Source of the DNA: Hyphomonadaceae bacterium | GTDB lineage: Bacteria > Pseudomonadota > Alphaproteobacteria > Caulobacterales > Aquidulcibacteraceae | Reading direction: 5' to 3' | Assembly (NCBI GenBank): GCA_016791425.1 | Contig: JAEUMQ010000023.1 | Location: 1-64,000 of the forward strand | Length of the DNA: 64,000 bases | Shown: positions 57,303 through 64,000 of the stretch, piece after piece | Layout: the number at the start of each line of letters is the position of its first letter | Position numbering within the stretch: position 1 is the stretch's first letter | Translations under genes and position numbers: made by a program | The notes under the pieces: generated by a model | What the model was told of the DNA's origin: nothing | What the model saw: only the letters and a program-made list of their open reading frames with translations | The model's database searches: none

Positions 57303-60095
57303 TCAGAAGGCCTTCGACAGCTGGAACGTAACGACGCGGCCCAGCATGCTCGTGATCGAGGAGTCGAAGTTCTGGTCGAACTCCGCGACATAAGGCGGGG
57401 ACTCGTCGAACAGGTTCTGCACGTTCACGCCGAAGCGGATGTCATGCAGCAGCTCGCTGCTCATCTTGTCGCCGGTCTCGTAGGCGAGCCCCAGATCGAA
57501 CGTCAGGTAAGATTCGACGTTCGCCGCGGGCGTGACGTAGGTGTTGGAGTATTCCGGCGTGTAGTTGGCGAACAGCCTGGCGGAGAGGTTGTCGTTCCGC
57601 CAACCCACCTCGCCGCGCAGACGGTAGCGCTGCGGGAAGTCGATCTGCCCAACGCGCGACACCAGCACGCCGGTCGGCGTGAGCGAGCGCTTGTAGCCGA
57701 TGAAGTAGCTGCCGGCGAGCGAGGCGTCGATCTCGCCGATCTCGGTGTCCCAGCTTTGCGCGACGCGCAGGTCAATCCCGCTCGTCTCGACCACGCCGGC
57801 GTTCTGACTACGCGCATCGACGATGACGTTCACCGGGTTCACCACCGCGCCGGTGAAGAGCGGGTTGGCAATGAGCGAGGCGACAAGCGCATTCCACGCC
57901 GTGTCGTCGGCGCCCGGCGTCAGGGTTGACGGACGGCGCTGGATGAAGGCGCCATAGATCGCCTCGGAGCCCGCCGTGATCGCATTGAGCACCGCGGCGC
58001 CGGGCGTGTCGATGATGCCCTCATAGGTGACGTCGAAATAGCTGGCGCTCAGCTCGAAGCCGTCGAGCGCGCTCGGTCGCCAATTGGCGCCGATCGTGTA
58101 GGTCTCGGACTCCTCGGGCGTGAGGTCGGGGTTGCCGCCGCCGCGCTGGATTGCGTTCGCCGAGCCTCCCGTGCCCCGGTAATCGCTGATGGCGCGGATC
58201 CGCAGCAGCGGCGCGTTGTTCGGATCGGTCGATGCGAGGTTGACCCGGAACGAGGTGCTGTACGACGCCGAGAGGCTGAGGTCCGCGATGGGATCCCAGG
58301 TTATGCCGATTTTCGGATTGGTGGTCGCCTCATCGAGGATGTCGTAGTCCGAGTAGCGCCCCGCGATCGACAGATCGAGCCGGTGCGCAAAGGGCGCATT
58401 CGCCGCGAGCGGAAACACGACTTCGGCAAAGGCCGACTTCACATTCATGCTCTTGTCCGTCGCGATGATGACGTATTGGCCGTAGAGCGCCGCGGTGCTC
58501 TCGGTCGTGTTGCGCTGGCCTTCGGTATCTTCGCGGTACTCGAAGCCGACCGCCGCGCGCACGGCGCCGCCCGGAAGCTCAAACAGCGGACCGTCAAACT
58601 TCGCGGTGAAGATGTCGGAGTCGTAGAAGCCCTGTTGCAGGTCCGAGGCGCGAATGCGCCGCTCGACATAGGCGTTCTGCGATCCAAACGGGTTGAAGGC
58701 GAAGGCGCGATTGGTCTGCGCGAGCGCGCCGCCGGTGATTTCACCGGTGGGAATGAGGCAGGTCGCGCCGCCGGTCATGCCGCAGGTCTGCAAATTGTTG
58801 TAGCGGATGCGCGCCACGCGGTTGGCGGAACGCTGGGCGTTCACGTCAAGCTGCCAGTCGCCCGGCAGTTCGAACGTCGCGCCGACCACGCCGAGCCAGG
58901 ACGTTTCGCGGCCGATGAAGAGCAGCGGGCCCAGATTGGCAAGCTGCGAAACGAGGACCGTCTCGGAGGTCGTCACGCCGGGGATGCCGGTGATGAAGTT
59001 CGGATTGGCGTTCGTCACGGTCAGCGTGGAGTTCACGCCAGTTGTCGCGCCGGAGACGTGCCCAAAGCCTTCCCACCGCCGCAGCGAATGGAAGCCCATG
59101 CCGTAAAGCTTGATGCCCTCGCCCACTTCCTGGTCGAAATCGAGCACGAAAGCCTCGCGCGTCGTCTTCGGCAGCGCGGTCGAATTCCACCATTGGCCGA
59201 CAATGTTCTGCTGATTTTGCGGACATTGCGCCGCGGTCGTGGCGCCGGGTGCGCACGCGTAATACGTCGTCCCTGCGCCAGTTCCGGTGCGGATGTTGGC
59301 GTTCGGCGAGAAGTTCGTATAGCCGCGCGGCAGCGCGCCGCTGCCGGGGAACACGCTCGGGCCGTCGGAGATGAAGAGGTCGGACCGATCGGCCGCGATG
59401 ACGTTGGAATGGTAGTAACGCTGGCCCGCGAGCATGAAATGCCCGGTGTCCCAGGTCGAGCCGACGACGGCGCTGAAATCGGTCGCTTCGTATTCGTCCG
59501 CGAGGCCGTAGGAGCCACGGAACTCGAAGCCCTCGAAGCCGCGACGCAGGATGAGGTTGACCACGCCGGCCATGGCGTCGGAGCCGTAGATCGCCGAGGC
59601 GCCGTCGGTCAGCACCTCGACGCCGCCGAGCGCGATCGTGGGGACGTTGGAGGGCTCGAAATAGTTGCCGAACTGGCCGCCCGGCGCGCCGCGATGCCCG
59701 TTGATGAGCGTCAGCGTCGCCTGCTGGCCGAGGCCGTGGATGTTCACGCCAGTGCCGAACGTGGTGTTCGTGCCGTTGCCGTTGGCGGTCGTGCCGGTCG
59801 TCGATTCGGAAATGCCGAGATAGGAAATCGCCGGCACCGTCTTCAGAACGGACGCGGTGTCGAGCAGCCCCGTCTCCTCGATCTTCTCGGCGCTCAAGCT
59901 CACCACAGGCGCGCCCACCGGCGCGATGCCGCGGATCAGCGTACCGGTGACGACCACCGCCTCGCTCTCCTCCGCAGCCGGCGCTTGAGCAAACGCTGCG
60001 CCGACGGCCCCGGCCGCCCAGGCCGCCGTCGCGAGAAGCGACACGCTCAGCCGTCCAAACGCCTTTGATCCACGCTCTGAGTTCATTCCAGACAT
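57303..60095 (-). CDS. TonB-dependent receptor (first gene of the CapA-hydrolase operon)
   Basis: 930-residue outer-membrane receptor. The signal peptide ends near AFAQA; the plug has EAVVVTGTLIRGIAPVGAPV, VLKTVPAIS, LINGHRGAPGGQFGNYFEPS, ALGGVEVLTDGASAIYGSDAMAGVVNLILRRGFEG. The barrel ends with phenylalanine (VVTFQLSKAF). The glycine/asparagine-rich loop TTANGNGTNTTFGTG near the plug is typical of sphingomonad-type receptors. GGGGAGGGCGAAA precedes the ATG. It heads an operon with CapA and two esterase-like lipoproteins. Ligand unknown. The 60096-60273 leader is AT-rich and should hold the promoter. Confidence 0.93.
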   Translation of the reverse strand: MSGMNSERGSKAFGRLSVSLLATAAWAAGAVGAAFAQAPAAEESEAVVVTGTLIRGIAPVGAPVVSLSAEKIEETGLLDTASVLKTVPAISYLGISESTTGTTANGNGTNTTFGTGVNIHGLGQQATLTLINGHRGAPGGQFGNYFEPSNVPTIALGGVEVLTDGASAIYGSDAMAGVVNLILRRGFEGFEFRGSYGLADEYEATDFSAVVGSTWDTGHFMLAGQRYYHSNVIAADRSDLFISDGPSVFPGSGALPRGYTNFSPNANIRTGTGAGTTYYACAPGATTAAQCPQNQQNIVGQWWNSTALPKTTREAFVLDFDQEVGEGIKLYGMGFHSLRRWEGFGHVSGATTGVNSTLTVTNANPNFITGIPGVTTSETVLVSQLANLGPLLFIGRETSWLGVVGATFELPGDWQLDVNAQRSANRVARIRYNNLQTCGMTGGATCLIPTGEITGGALAQTNRAFAFNPFGSQNAYVERRIRASDLQQGFYDSDIFTAKFDGPLFELPGGAVRAAVGFEYREDTEGQRNTTESTAALYGQYVIIATDKSMNVKSAFAEVVFPLAANAPFAHRLDLSIAGRYSDYDILDEATTNPKIGITWDPIADLSLSASYSTSFRVNLASTDPNNAPLLRIRAISDYRGTGGSANAIQRGGGNPDLTPEESETYTIGANWRPSALDGFELSASYFDVTYEGIIDTPGAAVLNAITAGSEAIYGAFIQRRPSTLTPGADDTAWNALVASLIANPLFTGAVVNPVNVIVDARSQNAGVVETSGIDLRVAQSWDTEIGEIDASLAGSYFIGYKRSLTPTGVLVSRVGQIDFPQRYRLRGEVGWRNDNLSARLFANYTPEYSNTYVTPAANVESYLTFDLGLAYETGDKMSSELLHDIRFGVNVQNLFDESPPYVAEFDQNFDSSITSMLGRVVTFQLSKAF

Positions 60096-60273
60096 TTTCG
60101 CCCTCCCCGATCTTTGCTGGTCGGATGCCGCTTTGGGTCGCCGCCCTTCGGGCTAGTCTAAACCCGCGAGCGGCCGGATTGTTGGTCAATCTTGCCTAAT
60201 ATTTGTCTATCGCCATCTTTGCGTCTCCGTGTAACTTTTTCGCCGCACCAAGCAGTGCGCGGCCGCCGCGGGG

Positions 60274-61410
60274 TCAGCTCCAGATCGACCGGGCGACGGT
60301 CGCGATCAGCTCGAGCTTGCGGCGCTGATCGTCCATCGACAGCAGATTTCCGAGGTCGCTCGACGCGAACCCACATTGGGTTCCGATCGCCAGCTGCTCG
60401 AGCGGCAGGTATTTCGCCGCCTCGTCCACACGGCGGCGCAGTTCGTCCACGCTTTCCAGGGCGCCGGTCTTGGTCGTGACCAGCCCGAGAACGACGATCT
60501 TGCCGCGCGGCACGAACCGCAAAGGCTCGAACCCGCCGGAGCGGGCGTCGTCGAACTCCAGAAGGAAGCGATCGACGTCGAGCTCGCCCAGCATCTTCTC
60601 GGCGACCGGCTCGTAGCCGCCCTCCCCGGCCCAGGCGCTACGGTAATTGCCCCGGCAGATGTGCATGGCGCGAACAATTCCGCGGCTCTTGGCCATGGCG
60701 AGCACCGCGTTGTCGGCGGCCAAAGTCTGGGCCACGATGTCCATCGGCTTGACGCCGCGCGCCTCCCAGCGCGCGCGGCGCCCGGCATCGATCACGTCGC
60801 CGTAACGCAGCGAGTCGATTTGGATGTAGGGGACGCCATCCTCAACCAGCGCCGCGACCTCGCGTTTGCAGATCTCGACGATGTCGCCGAGCATCTCGTC
60901 GGGGCTATTGTACGCCCGATCGGAAAACCCGGGCTCGAAGAATTGCTGATAGGAAGCGGGGCTCGGCAACGTGACCTTGAACGGAAGCGGCGCGTGCTTG
61001 ACCAGGAAGGCGGCCTCCGCCCCGGTGAAGCGGCCGTCCAGCTGGAGCCGGGCGCCAACCGCGAATGAGCCCGACTTGCTGAAGTCCGCGGCAGCGACCT
61101 TCGAGCTGTCGCCTTTCCAGATCGCTGGCATCGTCCGCTCATAGGGGACGAAGCCCTGCACGACATCGCAGAAGCCGCCGTACCAGCCGGAACGGCGGTA
61201 TTCCCCGTCGCTGAACACCTGGATGCCGCTATCCTGCTGCATGCGGAGGATATCAAGGATGGCCTTGTCCTCGATCTCGCGCAGCTTCGCTGCGGGAAGC
61301 GCTCCTTCAGAGGCCTGCGCGCGCGCCGCCAGCAGCTCCGGGGGACGCAGAAGGCTGCCCACATGGTCGGCGCGGATGTTCTCGTTGGCGCGGCTCATGG
61401 GCGGCATCAA
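60274..61410 (-). CDS. Cobalamin-independent methionine synthase II-like methyltransferase (catalytic half only)
   Basis: 378 residues, corresponding to the C-terminal catalytic barrel of MetE alone. It begins ADHVGSLLRPPELL; the zinc ligands fit His and Cys in AMHICRGNY, Glu in FLLEFDDARSGG and Cys in IGTQCGFASSD. In MetE the zinc activates a thiol to accept a methyl group. Stand-alone half-enzymes of this kind occur in catabolic clusters with unknown methyl donors; here the MarR and flavoprotein neighbours suggest methoxylated aromatics, which is only inference. Two adjacent ATGs (61410, 61407) overlap the MarR stop; the first is given. Confidence 0.85.
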   Translation of the reverse strand: MMPPMSRANENIRADHVGSLLRPPELLAARAQASEGALPAAKLREIEDKAILDILRMQQDSGIQVFSDGEYRRSGWYGGFCDVVQGFVPYERTMPAIWKGDSSKVAAADFSKSGSFAVGARLQLDGRFTGAEAAFLVKHAPLPFKVTLPSPASYQQFFEPGFSDRAYNSPDEMLGDIVEICKREVAALVEDGVPYIQIDSLRYGDVIDAGRRARWEARGVKPMDIVAQTLAADNAVLAMAKSRGIVRAMHICRGNYRSAWAGEGGYEPVAEKMLGELDVDRFLLEFDDARSGGFEPLRFVPRGKIVVLGLVTTKTGALESVDELRRRVDEAAKYLPLEQLAIGTQCGFASSDLGNLLSMDDQRRKLELIATVARSIWS

Positions 61411-62015
61411 TCTCCTGAAGAAACCTTGGGGCCCTTGCGCGGCGCGGCGGGGACAAGCGCGGCGTAGTCGAACTCGCTGATGGTGGCGGCGTTGCTCCGG
61501 AGCAATGTCAGGAGACGGCGCAGCACCGTCACCTCCTCCTCGGAGAGGCCGCGGATCAGCCGTTCCTGCAGCTTGAGCGCGACGGCGAGGACCTGACCGT
61601 GGAGCGCGGCGCCTTTGGGCGTCAGCTTAAGGATCAGGCGCCGCCCGTCGTTCGCATCGACCAGGCGGCGCAGATACCCTGCCCGCTCGAGCGAGGCGAT
61701 GTTGCGGCTGGCGGCGGCGCCGTCGAGATCGATCAACTCGGTGATGACGTTGGCGGTGGATGTGTCGTCATGCGCGAGGATCGACAGGATGCGCCACTCA
61801 TTGATGCCGATCCCGAAGAGATCGAGATAGACCTTCGATGCGCCGCGCGAGGCCTTGTTGGCCACGTAGTTCAGCAGGAGCGGGATGAAGGTCGTGCGAT
61901 CCATGAGCATTCGCGGCTGACGAGCGTCGGTCCGAGGCGTGTTCTTGCGAGCCGCTCGCGGCGACTTCGCAGGCTTGGCGCGTCTCGCCGGAGGCTCCCG
62001 CGGCGCACGGGTCAT
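61407..62015 (-). CDS. MarR family transcriptional regulator
   Basis: 202 residues. After a basic, probably disordered N-terminus (about 35 residues), the winged helix covers FGIGINEWRILSILAHDDTSTANVITELIDLDGAAASRNIASLERAGYLRRLVDANDGRRLILKLTPKG, a MarR core. It overlaps the MetE-like gene (ATGA) and the 36-residue peptide gene upstream (ATGA), so regulator and enzyme are made together. Likely an aromatic-responsive repressor of this cluster. Confidence 0.88.
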   Translation of the reverse strand: MTRAPREPPARRAKPAKSPRAARKNTPRTDARQPRMLMDRTTFIPLLLNYVANKASRGASKVYLDLFGIGINEWRILSILAHDDTSTANVITELIDLDGAAASRNIASLERAGYLRRLVDANDGRRLILKLTPKGAALHGQVLAVALKLQERLIRGLSEEEVTVLRRLLTLLRSNAATISEFDYAALVPAAPRKGPKVSSGD

Positions 62016-62122
62016 GTTTTGCGCCGCACGCGATCGACGATGATCACGATGGCAACGACGACCGTCGCCACGCTCAGCGGGACGACATCGTACCAGAAGC
62101 TCATGAAGGCAGGGATCTGCAT
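62012..62122 (-). CDS. 36-residue single-span membrane peptide
   Basis: A short frame with ATG at 62122, one hydrophobic helix (VVPLSVATVVVAIVIIV) and a positively charged tail (DRVRRKT), as expected for a small inner-membrane protein with cytoplasmic C-terminus. Its stop overlaps the MarR start by ATGA. It follows the DoxX-like gene by 16 bp. The overlap and the membrane-compatible composition argue that it is translated. Function unknown; association with the two neighbouring DoxX-like proteins is possible. Confidence 0.55.
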   Translation of the reverse strand: MQIPAFMSFWYDVVPLSVATVVVAIVIIVDRVRRKT

Positions 62123-62138
62123 GTCTCGGCGTTCTCGC

Positions 62139-62597
62139 TTACGGCAGTTTCGTATCAGACCACTTCGCCTTCCAGATCGGCCTGGGCGGCGAGAGGGGGT
62201 TCAGCAACGGCATGTAATAGCGCCCGTAGAAGGCCAGGAGTATCCCGTTGAGAACGATCTCCTGAGGGCCGCTGAAGAGCTGGCGCGGCTGGGCGACGAT
62301 GAAGAAGTTCAGGATGAAGATCACGACCGAGATCGGGAACTCGATCACGAGCACGAGCGGAACGAAGAGCCCGCAGAAGAGCATGATCCCGGTGATGAGC
62401 TCGATGAGCTTGACGAGCTGGTAGATGCCCATCTCGGCGATGATCCGCACGAACGGCCCGCCCACCGGGTGGGTGACGCCGCTCAGCACCTCAAAGCCGA
62501 GAAAATGCCGCATGCCGGAATAGATGAGGTGCGCCCCGAACAGGAGGCGAAACCACAAGATGACGTACTTCATCGGTCCGGTGACTTCCGATTGCAT
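62139..62597 (-). CDS. DoxX-like membrane protein, copy 2
   Basis: 152 residues with four hydrophobic segments: WFRLLFGAHLIYSGMRHFLGF, LVKLIELITGIMLFCGLFVPL, VVIFILNFFIVAQP and EIVLNGILLAFYGRYYMPLL. The layout FG.H...SG..HF and G.FVPL..V.E.P.SVVIF matches its neighbour and resembles DoxX/thiosulfate-quinone oxidoreductase small subunits. GGGGAG lies before the ATG at 62597. Paired with the following upstream paralogue, it probably forms a membrane complex; electron transfer for the nearby flavoprotein is a guess. Confidence 0.75.
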   Translation of the reverse strand: MQSEVTGPMKYVILWFRLLFGAHLIYSGMRHFLGFEVLSGVTHPVGGPFVRIIAEMGIYQLVKLIELITGIMLFCGLFVPLVLVIEFPISVVIFILNFFIVAQPRQLFSGPQEIVLNGILLAFYGRYYMPLLNPLSPPRPIWKAKWSDTKLP

Positions 62598-62609
62598 CGC
62601 GCCGCTCCC

Positions 62610-63188
62610 CTATTCCGCGCCGAACTTGCGCCAGATGGGCCGCCATTCGAGCTTCAGCCGGAAGATCGGCCGGAAGTACCCAAAATAGGCCAGCAGCAGC
62701 ACGACATTGATGATCAGCTCCTTGGAGCCGGTCCAGATCGAGCGCTGGTCGGGATCGACGATAACGCTCAAATAAAAGATCACGACGCTGACCGGCATCT
62801 CGAAGATCGCGGCGAGCGGCACGAAGATGTTGAGGATGAGGCACAAGCCGACCACGGTCTCGATCACCTTGACCACCGCAAACAGGCCCAGCGCGTCGAG
62901 CGCGGCCTGGAACGGGCCCGTCAGCTCGTGCGTCAGGACCATTTGCCGCTCGGGATTGAGGAAGTAGTTGGCGCCGGAGAAGAGCGCGTGGATGCCGAAG
63001 AAGTATTGCAGCCAGATCACGAAATAGCCGAGCGCACCGCGGCGCGCGACGGCCTCCGCGCCCTTGCGCTTGTCAATCTGCCAAAAGACTGCGACCGCCC
63101 CGAGCCCAAACAGGGCCCAGCCCACGTCGCGCACCGTGATCACGCTGCGCATGTCGAGCCCGAAGAATTGATTGAGTGATTCTTCCAC
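62610..63188 (-). CDS. DoxX-like membrane protein, copy 1
   Basis: 192 residues from a GTG at 63188 that has GGGGGG at a suitable distance; ATG at 63152 is the alternative start. Hydrophobic segments: VGWALFGLGAVAVFW, ALGYFVIWLQYFFGIHALFSGANYFL, VVKVIETVVGLCLILNIFVPLAAIFEMPVSVVIFYLSVI and ELIINVVLLLAYFGYF. The FFGIHALFSGANYFLNPE and FVPL..IFEMPVSVVIFYL blocks align with copy 2. It lies 12 bp upstream of copy 2 in the same operon, which continues into the small peptide, MarR and MetE-like genes. Confidence 0.75.
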   Translation of the reverse strand: MEESLNQFFGLDMRSVITVRDVGWALFGLGAVAVFWQIDKRKGAEAVARRGALGYFVIWLQYFFGIHALFSGANYFLNPERQMVLTHELTGPFQAALDALGLFAVVKVIETVVGLCLILNIFVPLAAIFEMPVSVVIFYLSVIVDPDQRSIWTGSKELIINVVLLLAYFGYFRPIFRLKLEWRPIWRKFGAE

Positions 63189-63329
63189 CCGGCTCGCCCC
63201 CCTCAGCGCCGCTTGACGCAGCGCTTTTTCGACATTGAAGGGAGCTGCCCCGTGGACGCACGCGCCACGGGCGATCATCCTCCCTCGTGCGGCCGCATCT
63301 TCGCCGGCTTCGCGGCGCTTTTCAGCGCT

Positions 63330-63364
63330 TTGACAAGGATGCCGCCGATATGTTGATATGTCAA
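63330..63364. promoter_or_regulatory. Inverted TTGACA/TGTCAA pair with GATATGT direct repeats between divergent genes
   Basis: TTGACA (63330-63335) and TGTCAA (63359-63364) point toward each other across 23 bp, and the interior holds GATATGTTGATATGTC, two GATATGT units 8 bp apart. Located between the DoxX-like operon (minus) and the flavoprotein gene (plus), it looks like overlapping divergent -35 elements with an operator. Confidence 0.45.
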
Positions 63365-63423
63365 GTAATTCCGGGTGGACGGCGCCGGAGAGCGCGCGGC
63401 GGCGGGATCGGGAGGGTCAGGAC

Positions 63424-64000
63424 TTGAGCCAGCGCCAAACTCCGCCGGGCGTTTCCGCCGCCGCGCTCGAGCGCGCATTCGCGGCCTTTACGCGCGTGGT
63501 GGGGGAGCAATGGGCGCTGCGGTCTGAAGAGGATCGGCGCACCTACGAGGACCTCTACGCCTTCGATGCGGTCGATCAGCATATTCCCTCTGGCGCCGTG
63601 GCGCCGGGCGATGTCGAGCAGGTGCGCGCACTGGTCCGGCTCGCGAACGAGCACCGCATTCCGCTCTGGCCGATCTCACGGGGCAAGAATCTCGGCTATG
63701 GCGGCGCGGCGCCTCGGATGGCTGGGACGGTCGTCCTGGATCTGGGACGCATGAACCGCATTCTCGATGTGAACGAGAAGTTCGGCTATTGCATCGTGGA
63801 GCCCGGCGTCGGTTTCTACGATCTCTTCGATCACCTGCAGCGCGAGCGCATCCAGCTCTGGATGTCGGCGCCGGGACAGACCTGGGGCAGCGTGGTCGGC
63901 AACGCGCTCGATCGCGGCAACGGCGCGCCGCTCGGGGAGCATGCGGAACGCATCTGCGGCCTGGAGGTGGTGCTGCCCGATGGCGACCTGGTGCGCACGG
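63424..64000 (+). CDS. FAD-dependent oxidase of the vanillyl-alcohol oxidase / 4-cresol dehydrogenase type (partial)
   Basis: 192 residues are visible; the gene runs off the window. The FAD-binding PLWPISRGKNLGYGGAAPRM, VVLDLGRMNRILDVNEK, YCIVEPGVGFYDL and WGSVVGNALDRGNG blocks closely match vanillyl-alcohol oxidase, eugenol oxidase and the p-cresol methylhydroxylase flavoprotein. Such enzymes oxidise the para side chain of phenols (4-alkylphenols, eugenol, vanillyl alcohol). The start is TTG at 63424 with GGGAGG eight bases upstream. The covalent-FAD residue (His or Tyr) and any cytochrome partner lie beyond the window. It is divergent from the DoxX-like operon. Confidence 0.88.
   Translation, partial: MSQRQTPPGVSAAALERAFAAFTRVVGEQWALRSEEDRRTYEDLYAFDAVDQHIPSGAVAPGDVEQVRALVRLANEHRIPLWPISRGKNLGYGGAAPRMAGTVVLDLGRMNRILDVNEKFGYCIVEPGVGFYDLFDHLQRERIQLWMSAPGQTWGSVVGNALDRGNGAPLGEHAERICGLEVVLPDGDLVRT

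Overview
The window is GC-rich chromosomal DNA of an alphaproteobacterium. The block murA-DUF2948-hisD-UPF0262-low-molecular-weight phosphatase-infA-SDR-maf on the minus strand is a conserved alphaproteobacterial arrangement. The many TonB-dependent receptors, spinster-type MFS carriers and aromatic-catabolism genes suggest a Caulobacterales/Hyphomonadaceae-like or sphingomonad-like bacterium; this assignment is an inference.

Layout. 1-5.8 kb: housekeeping block (maf, SDR, infA, phosphatase, UPF0262, hisD, DUF2948, murA, a small basic protein). 5.84-9.2 kb: tRNA-Thr followed by a small accessory island with a 'mobile mystery' A/B (XRE + Fic) pair, a VWA protein with an overlapping XRE regulator, and a GIY-YIG nuclease next to an orphan HicB-like protein. 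9.2-12 kb: type II NADH dehydrogenase and an aromatic-acid MFS carrier. 12.0-18.6 kb: the most interesting unit, an operon with a split phosphoenolpyruvate-synthase-like (phenylphosphate-synthase-like) kinase, a dihydroxyacetophenone-dioxygenase-like cupin, a biotin carrier protein, a pyruvate-carboxylase-type carboxyltransferase and a HAD phosphatase. This matches the logic of the acetovanillone / 4-hydroxyacetophenone carboxylation pathways (Acv of Sphingobium SYK-6, Hpe of Rhodococcus). It differs in having the cupin and in lacking a local biotin carboxylase. Two copies of a GC-rich palindromic repeat lie inside the operon and supply the ribosome-binding sites of the genes after them.

18.6-29.7 kb: exported proteins, glyoxalase-fold proteins, a sensor kinase, an alcohol dehydrogenase, an arsR-arsI pair, a TetR regulator with two operator-like palindromes, a class III cyclase and two MFS carriers. 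29.9-44.6 kb: a catabolic cluster with a quinohemoprotein alcohol dehydrogenase, three GSTs (one closely LigF-like), an aldehyde dehydrogenase, an AraC regulator, a benzoylformate-decarboxylase-like enzyme, an acyl-CoA synthetase, a SnoaL-like protein, a GMC oxidoreductase and a lignostilbene-type dioxygenase. Together these look like catabolism of lignin-derived dimers and monomers. 44.7-47.9 kb: a 30-residue peptide and membrane proteins of unknown function. 48-53.8 kb: IclR regulator, TonB receptor, TauD/TfdA dioxygenase and MFS carrier. 53.8-60.1 kb: a TonB receptor-CapA-two hydrolases operon. 60.3-64 kb: a MetE-like half-enzyme, MarR, a 36-residue membrane peptide and two DoxX-like proteins, divergent from a vanillyl-alcohol-oxidase-type flavoprotein that runs off the end.

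Taken together, the window reads as an aromatic (probably lignin-derived) catabolic region beside a housekeeping block, with a small mobile-type island at the tRNA. No intergenic stretch exceeds about 285 bases. The longest (23577-23789, 29677-29960, 48875-49121) are covered in the entries or in the rejected list.
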